NCBI RefSeq assembly: GCF_015706575.1 | Contig: NW_024037062.1 | Span: 6,134,811 to 6,198,810 of the forward strand | Length of the DNA stretch: 64,000 nucleotides | Origin: Patiria miniata | Taxonomy: Eukaryota > Echinodermata > Asteroidea > Valvatida > Asterinidae | Direction: 5' to 3' | In this document: positions 12,738 to 25,665 of the stretch, one piece after another | Position numbering within the stretch: the stretch's first letter is position 1 | How the letters are laid out: every line of letters starts with the position of its first letter | Translations under genes and position numbers: made by a program | The notes under the pieces: generated by a model | Database searches by the model: none | Seen by the model: only the letters and a program-made list of their open reading frames with translations | Told to the model about the DNA's origin: nothing

Positions 12738-15700
12738 GATAATGAAATAGACTCTTTTGTTAATTTGTCTTAACAATGCACAGCTCGGGTCCTAAAACCG
12801 TGAAGGGATCGGGATTGCGCTGCCAAGTTTTGTCCTCAAGTAATGTACTTTGCCGTGATCGAGTATCAGCCTATTGGTTGCAAAACAGATACATCCGATG
12901 GCAGATTTGGTGCTGTGTGACAATTGCTAGCCGAAAAAGGAAGGGGAAAAAAGTTAACAATCAATAACAACCTATTTGACATCCAACATCCCATTATATA
13001 AGAATGGTAGACGTCATTCCAACAGTCTTCGACATCCGTCGACAACCTAATTGATATGAGTCAAGGACAGAGACCATGACGTCAACTAATAAAGCCCGCA
13101 GTGGGAGGTTTAAAGGCTAGCTTCTATAATTAGTGCTGTCTTTATTGACTACTGAGTTCCGGAATGACGCCAATAAAGATATTTTGGGATTTCATTAACA
13201 AGAAAGAACCTTGTGCATCGTTTGCTCATGGATTTTTTGGTCTGCATTTTTAATTAAGGATCCAAAACTATACCTCGCCAATCACTGTAACCTAATACTC
13301 ATGGCGTTGCCCACTTTGTTTTCTTCAGAAGACACTATTTGAAACACAGATGTATATGTGGTCCGGCATAATGAAATTTAATTTTATATTGTCATAATAT
13401 CCCAAGGAATACTACAGTGAAATCAGCCCGTCACTTGATGTAAAGCCAAATAGAGGATCATTTGTTTTTCATACATTCTGTTCGTTTCCAATAATAACAC
13501 CCCTCACAATTAAAAGAAGAATGTTCAAAACGTAACCTGTTGAAGTTTCAGCTCCTGGATATTACACTTTTTAGAACAAGTGAAAACCATGCACAGCCGT
13601 TAAAATCAGTCCACTGACTGATCGTTGGAAATCAGCTACATTTCTTGAGTTCTTCTAAATACAGCAAGCCAGACGGAATCGTACCAGTACGATCTCTTAT
13701 TCAAGTAACCTTTTTGATAATGATTACTAAGGTTTCTTTTTAGATATTAAATGCAAATGATTCTATATAAATGTAAAGGAGAATAAATAAATAGTTATTT
13801 CAATTATCTCGTTTGTCTTAACCTCGACACATTTTTTCCATCAGCCTAATGCAGGCGCTGCTTGTCGTTGATACAATAATCCGGCAGTCTGGAGTGAGCC
13901 AAGCTTGGAATTAATTACTCACTTTGTCGGTGCCGTATCGATTCCGAAATTCATTTTAGCAATTCAGAAATGCTATTAGCACCGTCCCGTGCGTATACTG
14001 GGCGAGTCAAACATGTTGTTACTTCGATTTTCTGGCTTCGTAAGTCTGACTAATCGAAATAAATCGATAACCACAGAAATACAACGTCCACATTGGAAAT
14101 TAGGTTTAAAAACCAATTCGTTGGTGAACATTGCTTTTGATTTGCATAATTTTGAATATTTACTGATGATTCAAAGGAGCATTTGCTTTCGACGATACAA
14201 AGTTTCAAATATTCGTTGGTTTTGGTTTTGATGTTGACATTAATGATACAGAATCAATGTACACAGAAATGTAATTCTGACATGCGGTTTAAAGCAATGA
14301 ATCTTTTCACCTTTGAACCAGACAAGGGTAAATAAAATCTTCAGAATAGGTAATGCGAGTTTTGTTTAACAGTTCAAAGCTAGCTATTATAAACAATGCA
14401 CTCGACCAACTATTAATGTCTAGTTTTATGTCTTTTGTGCAGTATCTCTCCACAGACGTAAGTATTCAAGTCGAATGTTCCAATATTGCTCCATGCTAAA
14501 TTCACTTCCAGCCGCAGCACAATTTGGCTATCGAAGTGGGCCTGCGCGCTAAAATAATTACTGACTGGCAGTCGATATCATGTTATCATCCAAGTGCAAA
14601 TTAACTCGCCGGGCCTCGCTCGACGTTTTTTTTCTTCTTCTTCTTCCGAGTATTAATATTTGCTGACGTAACTTAATAAACCGAAAGCCCGGCATGCATC
14701 GATAACGTTCACTTTAGTAGCATTGATTCGGACAGGGCTGGGCCCATTAGGCACGCGGGAGCGCAGCGCACCGTGCCGGACCACACAGCCCCTACGGATC
14801 CAAGGTGTTAAAGCCACTGTGACGGACCTAGGTATCAAATTATAGCCAGGGTGCCTTTATGTGCAGGCATTTAAAGTGGATCGCTCTTAACGGCTGTTGA
14901 CACATGCTTTTTTTTTTCTTAAAAGCTCAATGTGGAGCAAATATGGGCTTGGGGATCCGGTCGTGGTTGCTAGAAGCCGGCAGGGAAGGGAGGTGCCCGG
15001 GGATTCAGCCTTAAATGATTTCCCCAACCCCCTCCTTCCAGAAATAAAAAAAATAAAAATAAACACACAAACAAACACCCCAACAACCCGAGGAAAATTC
15101 TCTTCTATTATCTTCATCACAAAACCCCCCAAAACCTTTAAAAGCTAGCTTGTCGTTAAAGAACTCTTTTAAAACATTTTATCCTGTGGAAATATCATGG
15201 GTCTAGAACCTTAAAAAAAAAACGACTTGAGACATTACCATCAACCTCTGAATTTCGAGATTTTCCAAAAAATAATCTTGACCATAGTTCATTGCTGTGA
15301 AATGACTACTTATCCGCAATGACTTCAAGCCACATTAACAGAACTTAACAGAAACTAATTAAAATAACTTTTTATTTTTTTATGACCAGTAAAATAAAAC
15401 GGTGTTTACAGCGGTCTTTGGATTAATAATGTTTTTTCTTAACTTGAGTAATACTCTATGTATAAAGCGCCGCTATTCCCCCTCCCTCTATAATGGCCGA
15501 CAAAGTAATTGTTGTATATTGTTAATTGGATGACTAACATTGCCGTTTTGCAAATTGAGGATCGTCTAGTGATTCGATGATTGTTACAAAATGTACAGAA
15601 ATATACTTCTGCCTTTGTTGTTTTAAATACCATAGTTCATAAAAATTCGACTTTAAGTGGTTTTGTCCCTAAGTTGTTTCACAAATGACCTGTTTATCAG

Positions 15701-18640
15701 CCACGTGCATCCCCCACATGAGATCAATCCCCGCCCCCGCCAGACAGCATCATACGCGCCTAATTGATGAGTTTTCGTTTTCGCCTCGTTTGCGATTCAA
15801 GATGTCCCCGTATTAGTCACTCTCCTATATGTGTCTCCAATGTCTTTGCCACTGAATCTCCGACGAGTCGTACTCTTCAAGAGATCGTTTTTACCCCCTT
15901 CTGTCTTGAGATTGGATACGGCGCCCCAAGTAACACGCGGTAAACGGCGCGTGGGGAGGACTGCGGCATGCTCAATTTGTGCGATGACAGCTGACGAGTG
16001 GTGCGCGCGTACACGCCTCCGGGCTCAGAAATGTGTTGCCAGAACTTGAGATTCTTTTAAATTTGTCCTACATTTTGCGCGGGAATTTCTCGGGGCCGCA
16101 TTTCACGGCCCGTGACCTTCTGGGACGGCGCGAACCATTTAACAGTTTGGTCGTGTGACATGTTTCTTAAATCCCAAATCGCACGGGAGGAGTTGGGTAT
16201 GCATGTATTGACCAAGTCAAGCGGTTGTTTCAACCAGTGAATAGCACGATACGCTTATTTAATGTTCGAAAGAGAATGGGAATATCTTTATTGTCTTATT
16301 TGTATTATGCAAGGAGATTTTTGCATTAAATGGTATTCTCTAGTCAGTTCAATACTTGTTTTTCGTTGTAACTAACACAAATAGTACATCAATTTGCAGT
16401 TTGATGGTTAGATAAAGTTTTTGCCAAATTTAATATTTCTTTTGATTTCAGTGTTGTAGTGTTTCGGTGCTGAAATTATTTCGTTCTGTGTGCACGAATC
16501 AAAATCTGTCAAACATAATCACAGCAGTTGCCTCTATCGGAAATACCATCGAACACTGCTACAACAAACATGACTTTTGTTAAAAGGTTTCTAATTATAT
16601 CATACTAAATTACCGGTGCTTGATACGCCGTTCAAAATCCCCGACTTTAGACATATTAATGGTCGGTTGACAACTCTGATTCGGTTAATGATTGTTGATA
16701 TCTCGTTGAGATTCCGTGCTCCCGTTTCGCTTTAGTAATTGGTGTAATCAATCACGAATTACGCTCAAGTTTCATTTACCGCAGTGTTTCACCATGAGTT
16801 TGGATACAACGCGCAATCAGGTAGCAGCTTAAGAAGACGATCCTACTACTGTGCCTATAGGTCATTATGTATATTTACATAGACTTAATTGAAAATTTAG
16901 TAATTCCGACGGTTTAGAAAATGCCCAGTGGTACCATTTTCACCAACCATTTTGCACCATTGGCAGCAGCACCATTTTACATCGGCATCATTGTACAAAT
17001 GCAGTGCGGGCCGCGATTTTTCCCCCAAACGACATAGCCTAAGCAAATGAGGTTTACGCTTTGAGGTTTTGGACTTTACTTCCCTAAAAACACGAGAAAC
17101 AAATTAAAAAAGTAATTCGCAGGCGGGCCTCACTGTACAAAAACATAACGACGCTCGTATACTCTGAACTTGCCATTTTCTAATAACCTCTTATTTGAAG
17201 AAAAAAATGCTAGCTCAACAACGGGCCGTAAATACTAATAAATGTAAATACTAATACGCTGCTTCCGATAGCAGGCGTATATCTTTCACAGCTTTTAGGG
17301 TAATGAAACCACGAGGAGGCTAGCATGAACGCTGGGGCTTTTCGAGAAACCCCTTCATGTCGACTCGAGGACTAGCGCATAAACATCGCCCCCTATCAGT
17401 CATACGGTGACCGGAGAAGTAGACGGGTCACATCTCAGTTCGCACCCCAAGGTTAATTAAAGCAAAGACCTGCAAGGTGGTGATGGGATACAAGGAAACG
17501 CGATGCCGCATTAGATGGCAGTCATTCAATCCGCAGATAGAGCAAGCTCCGTCGTTGCTGACTATCATCGCATTAAAGTGCAGATTCCTGCGCTCGATCA
17601 CATTCAGCTGTGGCCCCAAATCAGTGCAGACGTCATTCGCAGCATTACGCTGAGTGACATGTACACAAACTTGCTTGACTAAAATCAATAAAATGGAAAA
17701 CCATTTCTCCCCAAGCACACTGACGAAAGGTACACAGGTATTAGGAATTGGAATACTATTGATTGATTTTATGATTGTAGACGGCCAATTTAAGAATTCG
17801 GCCTTCCCCACCGTACCAACAAAAAACCCCAAAACCTAAATAGAAGGCTTTGCTATGAAGGAAAGCAATGCTCCTTAAAAAAAAAATACAACGTATATTA
17901 CATCATGCATAGCCACACCAAATTCTGTTAAGACGGTTCGATTGAGTCGAATTGCATTTTTTACAAAAAATATTAGTTACCCGGGCTGTTTTATCAAGAG
18001 TACATTCACTCATTGAAAACCAATACTTGTAAAGCGGTATTCAGTCGTAAATTATGCAAAACGAGTGGATGATTTGGTATTTAAAGACTTTGATTGCCAA
18101 GGCATGGCAGCTCGTGGTACGATTCCGGATGGAAGGTTGTCGCTATCTGTCCCTACAGTGGGCAGCCATCGTTCTACGGGCAGCTGCTGGGGCTTCCGCG
18201 TGAGCACGCTGCGCCGAGGAAACGACTTCTTCCCCGTCAGCTTTTCAGTCAACACCGATAATTCACGGTAATCTCATATTTATCCTGCCTTTCTTATAGT
18301 CCCATTGTCAACGTCTCGTCATCACGCCAATTATAGCAAGCAGCGCATTATACTCGAGGGTTATTCGGTGTCATTAAAGTAGATTCGGTCACTTTCAAGA
18401 AAGCGATCATTGTACTCAGTTTAAACAGAGAAAGATGAATATCGTCATTCAACTTAGATAACCATAGGATAATTCAAAGGAAATTAAATCTATTGAAATT
18501 ATTAAATGCTCGTTCAAAGTATTTGAAGGAAGCAGTGTCCGTACTTCAAGCCATACGTAATTTATACAAAATATCTATTTAATAAATGGTGAATATTTTG
18601 GTCTCAGATTCCGGACTAACACGACTTACTGCTTTCTGTC

Positions 18641-19214
18641 AACATGAATCACACTGAGTATACAGAGTTTAAACGTCGGTGAAGGGCACAACCTATAATT
18701 TGATTTATATCACCCCGACGCAAAATTCCATCGTATAATGGTTTATGCGGTACCCGCTGCTATGTACATCAGATTCGAACCAGCCAACCGATCCCATTAG
18801 CTCGGTGGTCGAGTGGTAAGACACCTGCACTAGAAAGCAGGAGGTCGTGGGTTTGAGTCCCACCCGAGTGATTTTTTTCCCAACTTTCACTCGGGAGGTA
18901 ACACACTGAGTATACAGAGTTTAAACGTCGGTGAAGGGCACAACCTATAATTTGATTTATATCACCCCGACGCAAAATTCCATCGTATAATGGTTTATGC
19001 GGTACCCGCTGCTATGTACATCAGATTCGAACCAGCCAACCGATCCCATTAGCTCGGTGGTCGAGTGGTAAGACACCTGCACTAGAAAGCAGGAGGTCGT
19101 GGGTTTGAGTCCCACCCGAGTGATTTTTCCCAACTTTCACTCGGGAGGTAACACACTGAGTATACAGTGTTTAAACGTCGGTGAAGGGCAAAACCTATAA
19201 TTTAACATGAATCA
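18641..19214 (+). mobile_element. Head-to-tail SINE array (about 2.2 units) with a tRNA-Ser-like module
   Basis: The whole array (18652-19203) is flanked by one perfect 11-bp duplication, AACATGAATCA, at 18641-18651 and 19204-19214. It therefore inserted once, as a multimer. The unit is about 250 bp (starts repeat at 18652, 18902 and 19152). It contains a tRNA-like segment (18799-18870 and 19051-19122) with a D-arm-like GTGGTCGAGTGG, anticodon-loop CTAGAAA as in tRNA-Ser(AGA), and T-arm GTGGGTTTGAGTCCCAC. The acceptor stem pairs poorly and the anticodon stem is irregular, so a working tRNA is unlikely. The two full units are almost identical, which suggests recent amplification. Confidence 0.85.
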
Positions 19215-20511
19215 AGTTTACACCAGCAGCAGTTAGAGCATTGCTTAAGACAAGTACAAAAGCATTTCCGAATCGTCCAATTCATAACCAGCAACTCGGT
19301 GATCAGATACGCATTTAATTAAGAACAATACGTATTGCGACACCCTACGCATAGTTTTGCCTATGTCTCATTTCAAAGTTACTAACATAATGTTTGTAGG
19401 GCCGACAGCAAATTCTTTTTGGTATAACAGGCGAGTCAAATGCGAAATCCAATCTATGTCTGTCTATAGCTCCGCAGACTTAGAAACGGAGAACTTAGCA
19501 AGATCACATTCAAGACCGCAAATGTTTGTTTTTTCCCCCAACTGATGTGGTCAGATAATGCTTGATACCACGCCAATAACTAAAGGCCTAACTTCGTTTG
19601 AAAGAAGCTGTCTTGTTTCGGACGATACCTACCCTGAATTTAATCAGTCACGAAAAGAAAGCATCGCACTGACCTTAGAAACGACACGAAGGTAAACATT
19701 CTGTAGGCACTTTGGGTGGTTCTTAAGAACGCTAGCGCTGAAATTCAATACTGCGTCTTGAACATAACCGTGAATAATACCCATGGAGAGTTAAGTTCGG
19801 GAAACGTTCAGAATGTTGATAACATGTCAAATACGGCAATCTCCACTACGTCTTATGATTCAACTGAAATAAGGAAGATTAAGCCATATTATGTAAGGAT
19901 TTCCTAGTATTTAGAAAGTTACGATTCACGGTATATCGGACAGCAGAAAGAAATCACGCTATTCGTTTTTCAAAAAACAACAACCTGGAAATGGATTCAA
20001 CAATAGGCATAAAGAAAACAGTAAAACAAGATCTGCTCCAACTAAATTAACTAAGAATAATGCCGTTTCTCGTCATAATTGATATTGTATTGATATTACA
20101 TCATCTTGATTAAACAAAAAAATACGATCTAAGGTTTACTGGACGGAGACAGGGAAGTGCGCACAAACTTTAGTGCAATGAAAAAGAAGAAAAGAGTTTG
20201 GAATACGCATAGGTTGAACACAAGATAATGGGAAGCTCTGTAGCGGATCACAACCATGTCAAAACCTCTTCTTGTATTAGGTAATGTTTAAAACGTGCAT
20301 CTCATCTCAGGTCCTATCAAACCAACAATCGTCTTTGCATATATTCATTTTAGGACTTTTTCAGTATGAACATAGCATTCAAGAACATGTATGCGTTGAA
20401 TGATCTTGTAAAGGCTGCTTTTTTTTTTAAACATGTATCAAATGAAAGCGCTCTTCCCTGACTGATAGTATTAACTGATACCTAAGCTGCATGTGCGTTT
20501 TTTTCTTGAAG

Positions 20512-20536
20512 GGGGGGGGGGGGGGGGTGGGGGGGT
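20512..20536 (+). repeat. Long poly-G run
   Basis: A nearly pure G run is interrupted by single T positions. Similar runs occur at 21667-21687, 24190-24204, 31684-31697, 38215-38225, 47666-47680 (C), 49663-49678, 53816-53830 and 54784-54799. Many sit in or beside MITEs. Confidence 0.8.
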
Positions 20537-22189
20537 ACGTTTAAAAAGTGGGATGCTAGCAATTCCTCAACGAAAGGTCATCCCAAGTATTATGTAAAGA
20601 TTTCACTTGGCACTGTAATAATATCACTCGGGTTCGCCGTGAACTGAAGTCCGTCGGCGGGGCCCATGTTTTATTCATGGGAGTCATCGGCGCAATTCAC
20701 GGTACTTGAAAACTCGCTTCCCCTCACGGCGCGCCGGCCGCAGCGAGCGTAGTAGACCTATAGCCGCGCTCGGTCGAAGGGGGCATTTTGTTTCAACAAA
20801 CCCCCCGAGTGCGGGGTTTCGCATCCCGGGGACACGGGCTAAGGGAGGTGACTTTCAAGTGCATCTCTCAACGGCATTGATTGTTGTATTCGATCTCCAT
20901 TCTGAACTCGAGATTGCTATGATCGCATATAGCATGCAAAGGACGCAGCCGATAATAGATACACAAGTTATCTCCATGGAATCCCACGCATGATCACAAC
21001 CAAACGTGACGTCTGCATTACCACAAAGATAACAATGCTGTTGAATTATACACCAATTTTTACACTTTGACAGTTGGTATGCAAGTGATATCATACCATA
21101 TCAAAGTCTCATATTTCATGTAACACAAACGTCTTGAGCAAATTTACAATTGCATGAACACCAACCAGTTATAATCTTTCAGGTAAATACTTGTTAGGCT
21201 TTAACATTTCTGAGATAGAGCGAAATAATATTGAGAAGTCCTGTGTTCAACTCAAGGGTCGAAGGTGCACTTTTTGTTGTTAAAGCAGCGTCCCTTTTAG
21301 CAGGGCCTATATTTGTGCCTTTATTGGCTATACGCAAAGTTGGATTATGCAACACTAATAACAAATGCGGGTCAGATGGAGGCAATAACATATCCTGAAG
21401 ATCGCACAAGAAATAGTTTGTCACGTCTATATAAATGGCAGATACCACCTCTTACAGTAAAAAAATGTCAGTTTCTCTGTGCTAAATGTTTTAGTCGTGG
21501 TGCGTCCTCAAGTATGAATGCCATGGAAGATCTTGGAATCATAATTCTACTATTATCAGGTAACTTTTGTATTGTATAGAGGTCAGGAATTTGTCGATTA
21601 CTGAGACGCTTATTTTTCCCATAGCAGACTGTACACAGATTAATAGCATAGGTAGAGTCTTGTGAATAGGGGGAGGGGGGGGGGGGGTGAAGCACCAAAC
21701 GAGGGGAAATCATAATCACCGTTTACGATAACAAACAACCTCGCAGAGGATATCTCAATTTTCCGCGGAATTGGAAGTGACGGGTCCCTACCTCCGGCCG
21801 TTCCGGTCGATTTAATAAAACCCGCCAAAACTGTTTCTCGCGTCCACGGCCTCCGTACGCGGTAGCCGACAAAACCGACAAACGGAAATGTTTGCCGAAC
21901 ACTTTCTTAGCCAAGAACCGAACGGATCTAGAGAGTCTGGTCTATTTACTGAGACAACACAAAACACTTTTGTCTGGTGGTGTGAGCTGATTAAAATGGC
22001 CTTCGCCTGTTGAACTACCGGGTAACAAACCCGTTACCGCTGAGAAAAATCGAGGCCCGGCCGTTTTAGCATGCGTACATTAATTAAGCTTTTATTTATT
22101 AAGGGTAAAAGCCACTAGGCCTAAGTGGTCTACGCGCATGCGATACTGTAATTACACATTACATACCGAGTGCAGTTGGTAAATGAATT

Positions 22190-22440
22190 ATAGTGTCTTG
22201 TGCTTTAAAAAATATAGTTAGGAAGGATAGTTTTCTTTTAGAAAAAAAGACTCATATTAGTAATTAATTAAATTCAATATAATTAGGTGACAATTTTAAA
22301 TTAAAGTTGTCACCGTTTAGATAAAAATGTGATAACCGGGTATTAAATTTAATTCAATTCATTTCAATTCTATGACGATAACCAAGCTGACATTACATGG
22401 GTGCTTCCGCCAGAACATTTGTGTAATCGGTACCAACACG
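22190..22440. repeat. Dispersed repeat, copy A (family unknown)
   Basis: This matches 25490-25665 in order: GACAATTT, GTGATAACCGGGTATTAAAT versus GGTAATAGCCGAATATTAAA, then TTCAATT(C/G), GACGATAACCAAGCTGACAT versus GACAATAATCAAGTTAACAT, and GAACATTTGTGTAAT versus TGACATTTGTGTTCA. There is no coding potential. Confidence 0.55.
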
Positions 22441-23854
22441 TTTATGAGTTTTGCATTGTTCTTTTCACTCTACTTTGCATATATGTTACCAGTTCATCAA
22501 TTAAATAAATTATTGTGCAGTGGGGACGCAAAACACAACATGAGTCATAATGACGTTGTGTCCAAAACTTCTCCCTCTAGCGTCCGTCAAACAAAATCTG
22601 TTTTTTTTTTAATTCGAAATCTATTTTCTGAAATTTGCTCTGATGTTGCCCTCAGAAACAAATCCATTAGCAAAGTGTCAAAATTATGACGTTATCAGAG
22701 CGGAAGCTTTTCTAGGCAGAATTTAGAAAAGGTCATTTTTTTTAATCCCTGTTTTGTTCAAATCAATCATTAGGTGGCCAATAGCGATTATTGTGAAACA
22801 ATTGCTACTACATCAACTTTTCTTGATGTCATTCATCCGAATGATGTGGCGTCATCAAAACCGGACGTCCAGTGCAAATCAATATATACACAAAAGCGTT
22901 CGTGTAATTTATGAAAATGTTTTCCTGCGACTGTCTTTGGTCAAAGTATTAAATGCATACACCGATTAAGTAATCTGAAATTCACCATTCCTGCCATTTT
23001 AATCTTTACAACCAGAATAGACCTCCCAATTATAAATGTGGAAACAAACTTCAATTAACTTCACTCTTTAGTCTGAAAGAAGACTTACAAAGCTTTCGGA
23101 AGTTGCTTTAATGATAGCTTTTCGGCCAAACCAAATTCGAAATATAAGAAAAAATCGGCAACTTGCCATTGCAACTACCAATCGGTTACGTCTAATTTGT
23201 ATTCGTTGTTAACAATTACTTTAATTGATCGCCTCTGAAGAAGTCTTTGCTAAATACGAAATATATCAGGCCTCTCCAACTTTTTGATTTGTATATTTCA
23301 GGTCAATCCAGTCAGTGAGCAGTTTGCAGCAGCTTAATTATTTTTCACTTTAATTGGTAGATTAATGGGACAATTTTTTGTTAAGAATCCTTTTACATTT
23401 AGCCGTGCTTTCTTCACGTCACTACCGAGCACATGAAACAAATATATCCCAAAATGTTACTCGGTTCCCTATCTTAAATCGATACGCACATTTCCGTTAT
23501 TGTTTGTTTTTTTATAAACCACTAAGTAACTAATACACCCAGTTGTAATTTAGAATGCACCTCCATTTAATTAAATATATCTGGTACCTCAATAAGAATC
23601 ATAATGAGAAAAAAATCACAATTTTTGACACCGACTTCATTTTTTTTTCACTGCATAATTCCAAAGAAGTATTTTGGTTTTCGAGATTAAAGTGTGAAAG
23701 ATACTGGCTAAACTGGCAGAGGTTATATAGAAATGTACCTTCTGATTGAAGTCAAACGATTATGTCATGCACCTCTGCCAGTGTCGTAAAACTATGATTT
23801 GAAAATAAGTAACTAAAACATGCATATCGGGAAAAAAAGATTGGAAAAACTCAC

Positions 23855-23981
23855 CTGGAATGTGTGGAGATTGCTTTGAATGACAGCGAGCCCGAGCCGA
23901 AACCAGTCAGCGAGAAAAGTCGAAACAATACTGACACCCCAAAAATGACTGACTGCGCGAAGGTGCGTTTGTCATGTGTCA
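23855..23981 (-). other. Candidate non-coding first (R-type) exon of the VAChT/ChAT locus
   Basis: On the minus strand a TATA box (TATATAA at 24005-24011) is followed about 125 nt later by a perfect splice donor, CCAG/GTGAGT, at 23855/23854. The interval between contains no convincing coding frame, as expected of a non-coding leader exon. The donor could splice to the strong acceptor 298 nt upstream of the VAChT ATG at 7110. It could equally splice to ChAT exons beyond the left edge. The transcription start (about 23981) is estimated from TATA spacing only. The same structure could instead start an unrelated minus-strand transcript. Confidence 0.5.
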
Positions 23982-24200
23982 CACCAACTCACACCTGACG
24001 TATATTATATAGATAGCAGTCTCATTGGTCCTCAGCCCAAGCATTGATTGTCGTGACTGCCTATTGATTCTGTTTCTGATGATTACCGGTAGCTAGCCCT
24101 CCACGCGGCCCGTGGGCATGCGCAGTGGGGTGCAGACAGGCACAGCGCGCGCGTGGGGAAGGCTTGAGCGCGTGCACGCGCGAGTTGTGCGGGGGGGGGG
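23982..24200 (-). promoter_or_regulatory. Candidate promoter (TATA, CCAAT, NRF-1-like, CpG-rich)
   Basis: Reading the minus strand, a CCAAT box (24024-24028) precedes a TATATAA box (24005-24011). Further upstream is CpG-rich DNA at about 24090-24200, containing an NRF-1-like half site GCATGCGCA at 24116-24124. This is one of the few strongly CpG-rich patches in the AT-rich 7-50 kb stretch. Its orientation matches VAChT. No NRSE/RE-1 site resembling the vertebrate silencer consensus was seen here. Confidence 0.5.
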
Positions 24201-25134
24201 GGGGTACTCAGACTCGAGCACCAATTTGTGAAATTGTCATTAGGGCCGGGGTGGGAGATTGCAAGACACGACGACAGACTGGGGGTGAGAGAAGGAGCTG
24301 GGTGGATGAGAGAAGGCCCGAGCAGGGAGCAAGGTGGAAAAAGAGGAAACCCGCCGGAACGGGTAATAATAGGGGCATTACGGGGTAATATGGATAAGAA
24401 AATTGCACTTGTTAGATTCCGCTATCCTTTGCGTTGAGAAAAAGGGTATATATTCTGGCGGCACAGAACATGTTAGACCAAAAATGCATCAAATTATTTG
24501 AGATGCTGACTTAACAAATCCAGAGTAACAATTAAGAAATTAATCAATCGAACCTGGAACAATACAATCTAATGTCAATTTATATTTTGACTGATAAAAA
24601 AAAAATACAAAATATTTCTTATTCCTATTTTTTTTAATTGAGATAACTTCAATTTTAGACTCTACAAGCATACCATCAGTAAGTTCACACAAACAACTTA
24701 ATTTGTACAGGAAAACACTTAATTCCTACATATCAACATCGGCAAGAATTGTTACTTCTACAATTATTAAATTGTCGATCTAAAGGTATCGCAATATCCA
24801 AGACGAACTGCTGAGCTGGACCGCGAAATGTCCAAAAGTGGCGCTCGGTTGCGGTATATATCCCGCAGCAAATTATGCAAAACCACCGCAGGCGTTGTCA
24901 TAAACAATCCAAGCCGTAATGACATTACACGCAGCCCTGTCGCTCTCATCTCCAATTGTTTATAGAAACCATGCAGAGTGTAATTTGACAGTTTTAAGGG
25001 ATAGCCACGGCAAAGCCCAGCCCGAAAAAAATAAATAAATGAATCAACCATTTAACAAGAATTTCGTTAAGCCAGCACTGCTGCTTTCCGAAATTTATAG
25101 AATGTATTACATTAATTATCTCATATCGGGATGT

Positions 25135-25200
25135 AAACCTGCGATGGTCTGTAGGTGGCAGGTTCCAACCCCACTCCAGTCAAATTCTTTGTTCAAATTT
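25135..25200 (+). mobile_element. 3' part of a tRNA-derived SINE (second family)
   Basis: GTAGGTGGCAGGTTCCAACC followed by CCACTCCAGTCAAATTCTTT matches the 3' half of the copies at 36930-37225. It keeps only the T-arm-like region and tail. Confidence 0.6.
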
Positions 25201-25489
25201 ATAATGATTATTAATGAACTTAGTTAGTACAACAAAATATTGAAATGAACAATTGAAATCCAGTATTTCTGTCAACGAATTGTCTCTTTATCTCTTTGCT
25301 ATTGAAACACCACTGTAAAAACAAACCATACTTGAAAACACCAAATCAAAAAAGTATGTATCTCCTTTCAACTACATGAATTACCATTTAACATGAAGTT
25401 AAAAAAAAATGCATTACTGATAACCAAACAGCAGGGGATTCAACTTTAATTTACAAATTGAATTTTTCATCTAACCACGCAATTAATAG

Positions 25490-25665
25490 TTAACTAATAA
25501 ATATAGTTGGAGGACAATTTGTAATGAAATTCTCTTGATTTGTGTAAAAAAAAGGTAATAGCCGAATATTAAATTCAATTGTATTTAATGACAATAATCA
25601 AGTTAACATTACAAAGCGCGTCCAGCAAAGCATTCTGACATTTGTGTTCAGCCTACATTCCAGAT
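25490..25665. repeat. Dispersed repeat, copy B (family unknown)
   Basis: This is the partner of 22190-22440 in the same orientation, about 3.2 kb away and clearly diverged. It could be a local duplication or two insertions of one family. Confidence 0.55.

Larger units (their letters stand above)
7111..23854 (-). other. Inferred large first intron of the cholinergic locus
   Basis: This interval runs from the donor CCAG/GTGAGT at 23854/23855 to the acceptor at 7110/7111, 16.7 kb. It contains repeats listed separately (7778-7860, 11400-11457, 12170-12737, 18641-19214, 22190-22440) and otherwise AT-rich DNA. I recognise no other coding exon in it. The short open frames inside match no family I know and lack support. 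The intron call depends on the R-exon model. Confidence 0.5.

Noticed and set aside
17428-17832. A 134-codon minus-strand frame as a gene
   Set aside because: It has no recognisable domain, no splice or promoter context, and overlaps an opposite-strand frame; it is probably chance.
18799-18870. A functional tRNA-Ser gene
   Set aside because: The acceptor stem has a mismatch and a wobble, the anticodon stem gives an 8-base loop, there is no proper serine variable arm, and it repeats within a transposed array.
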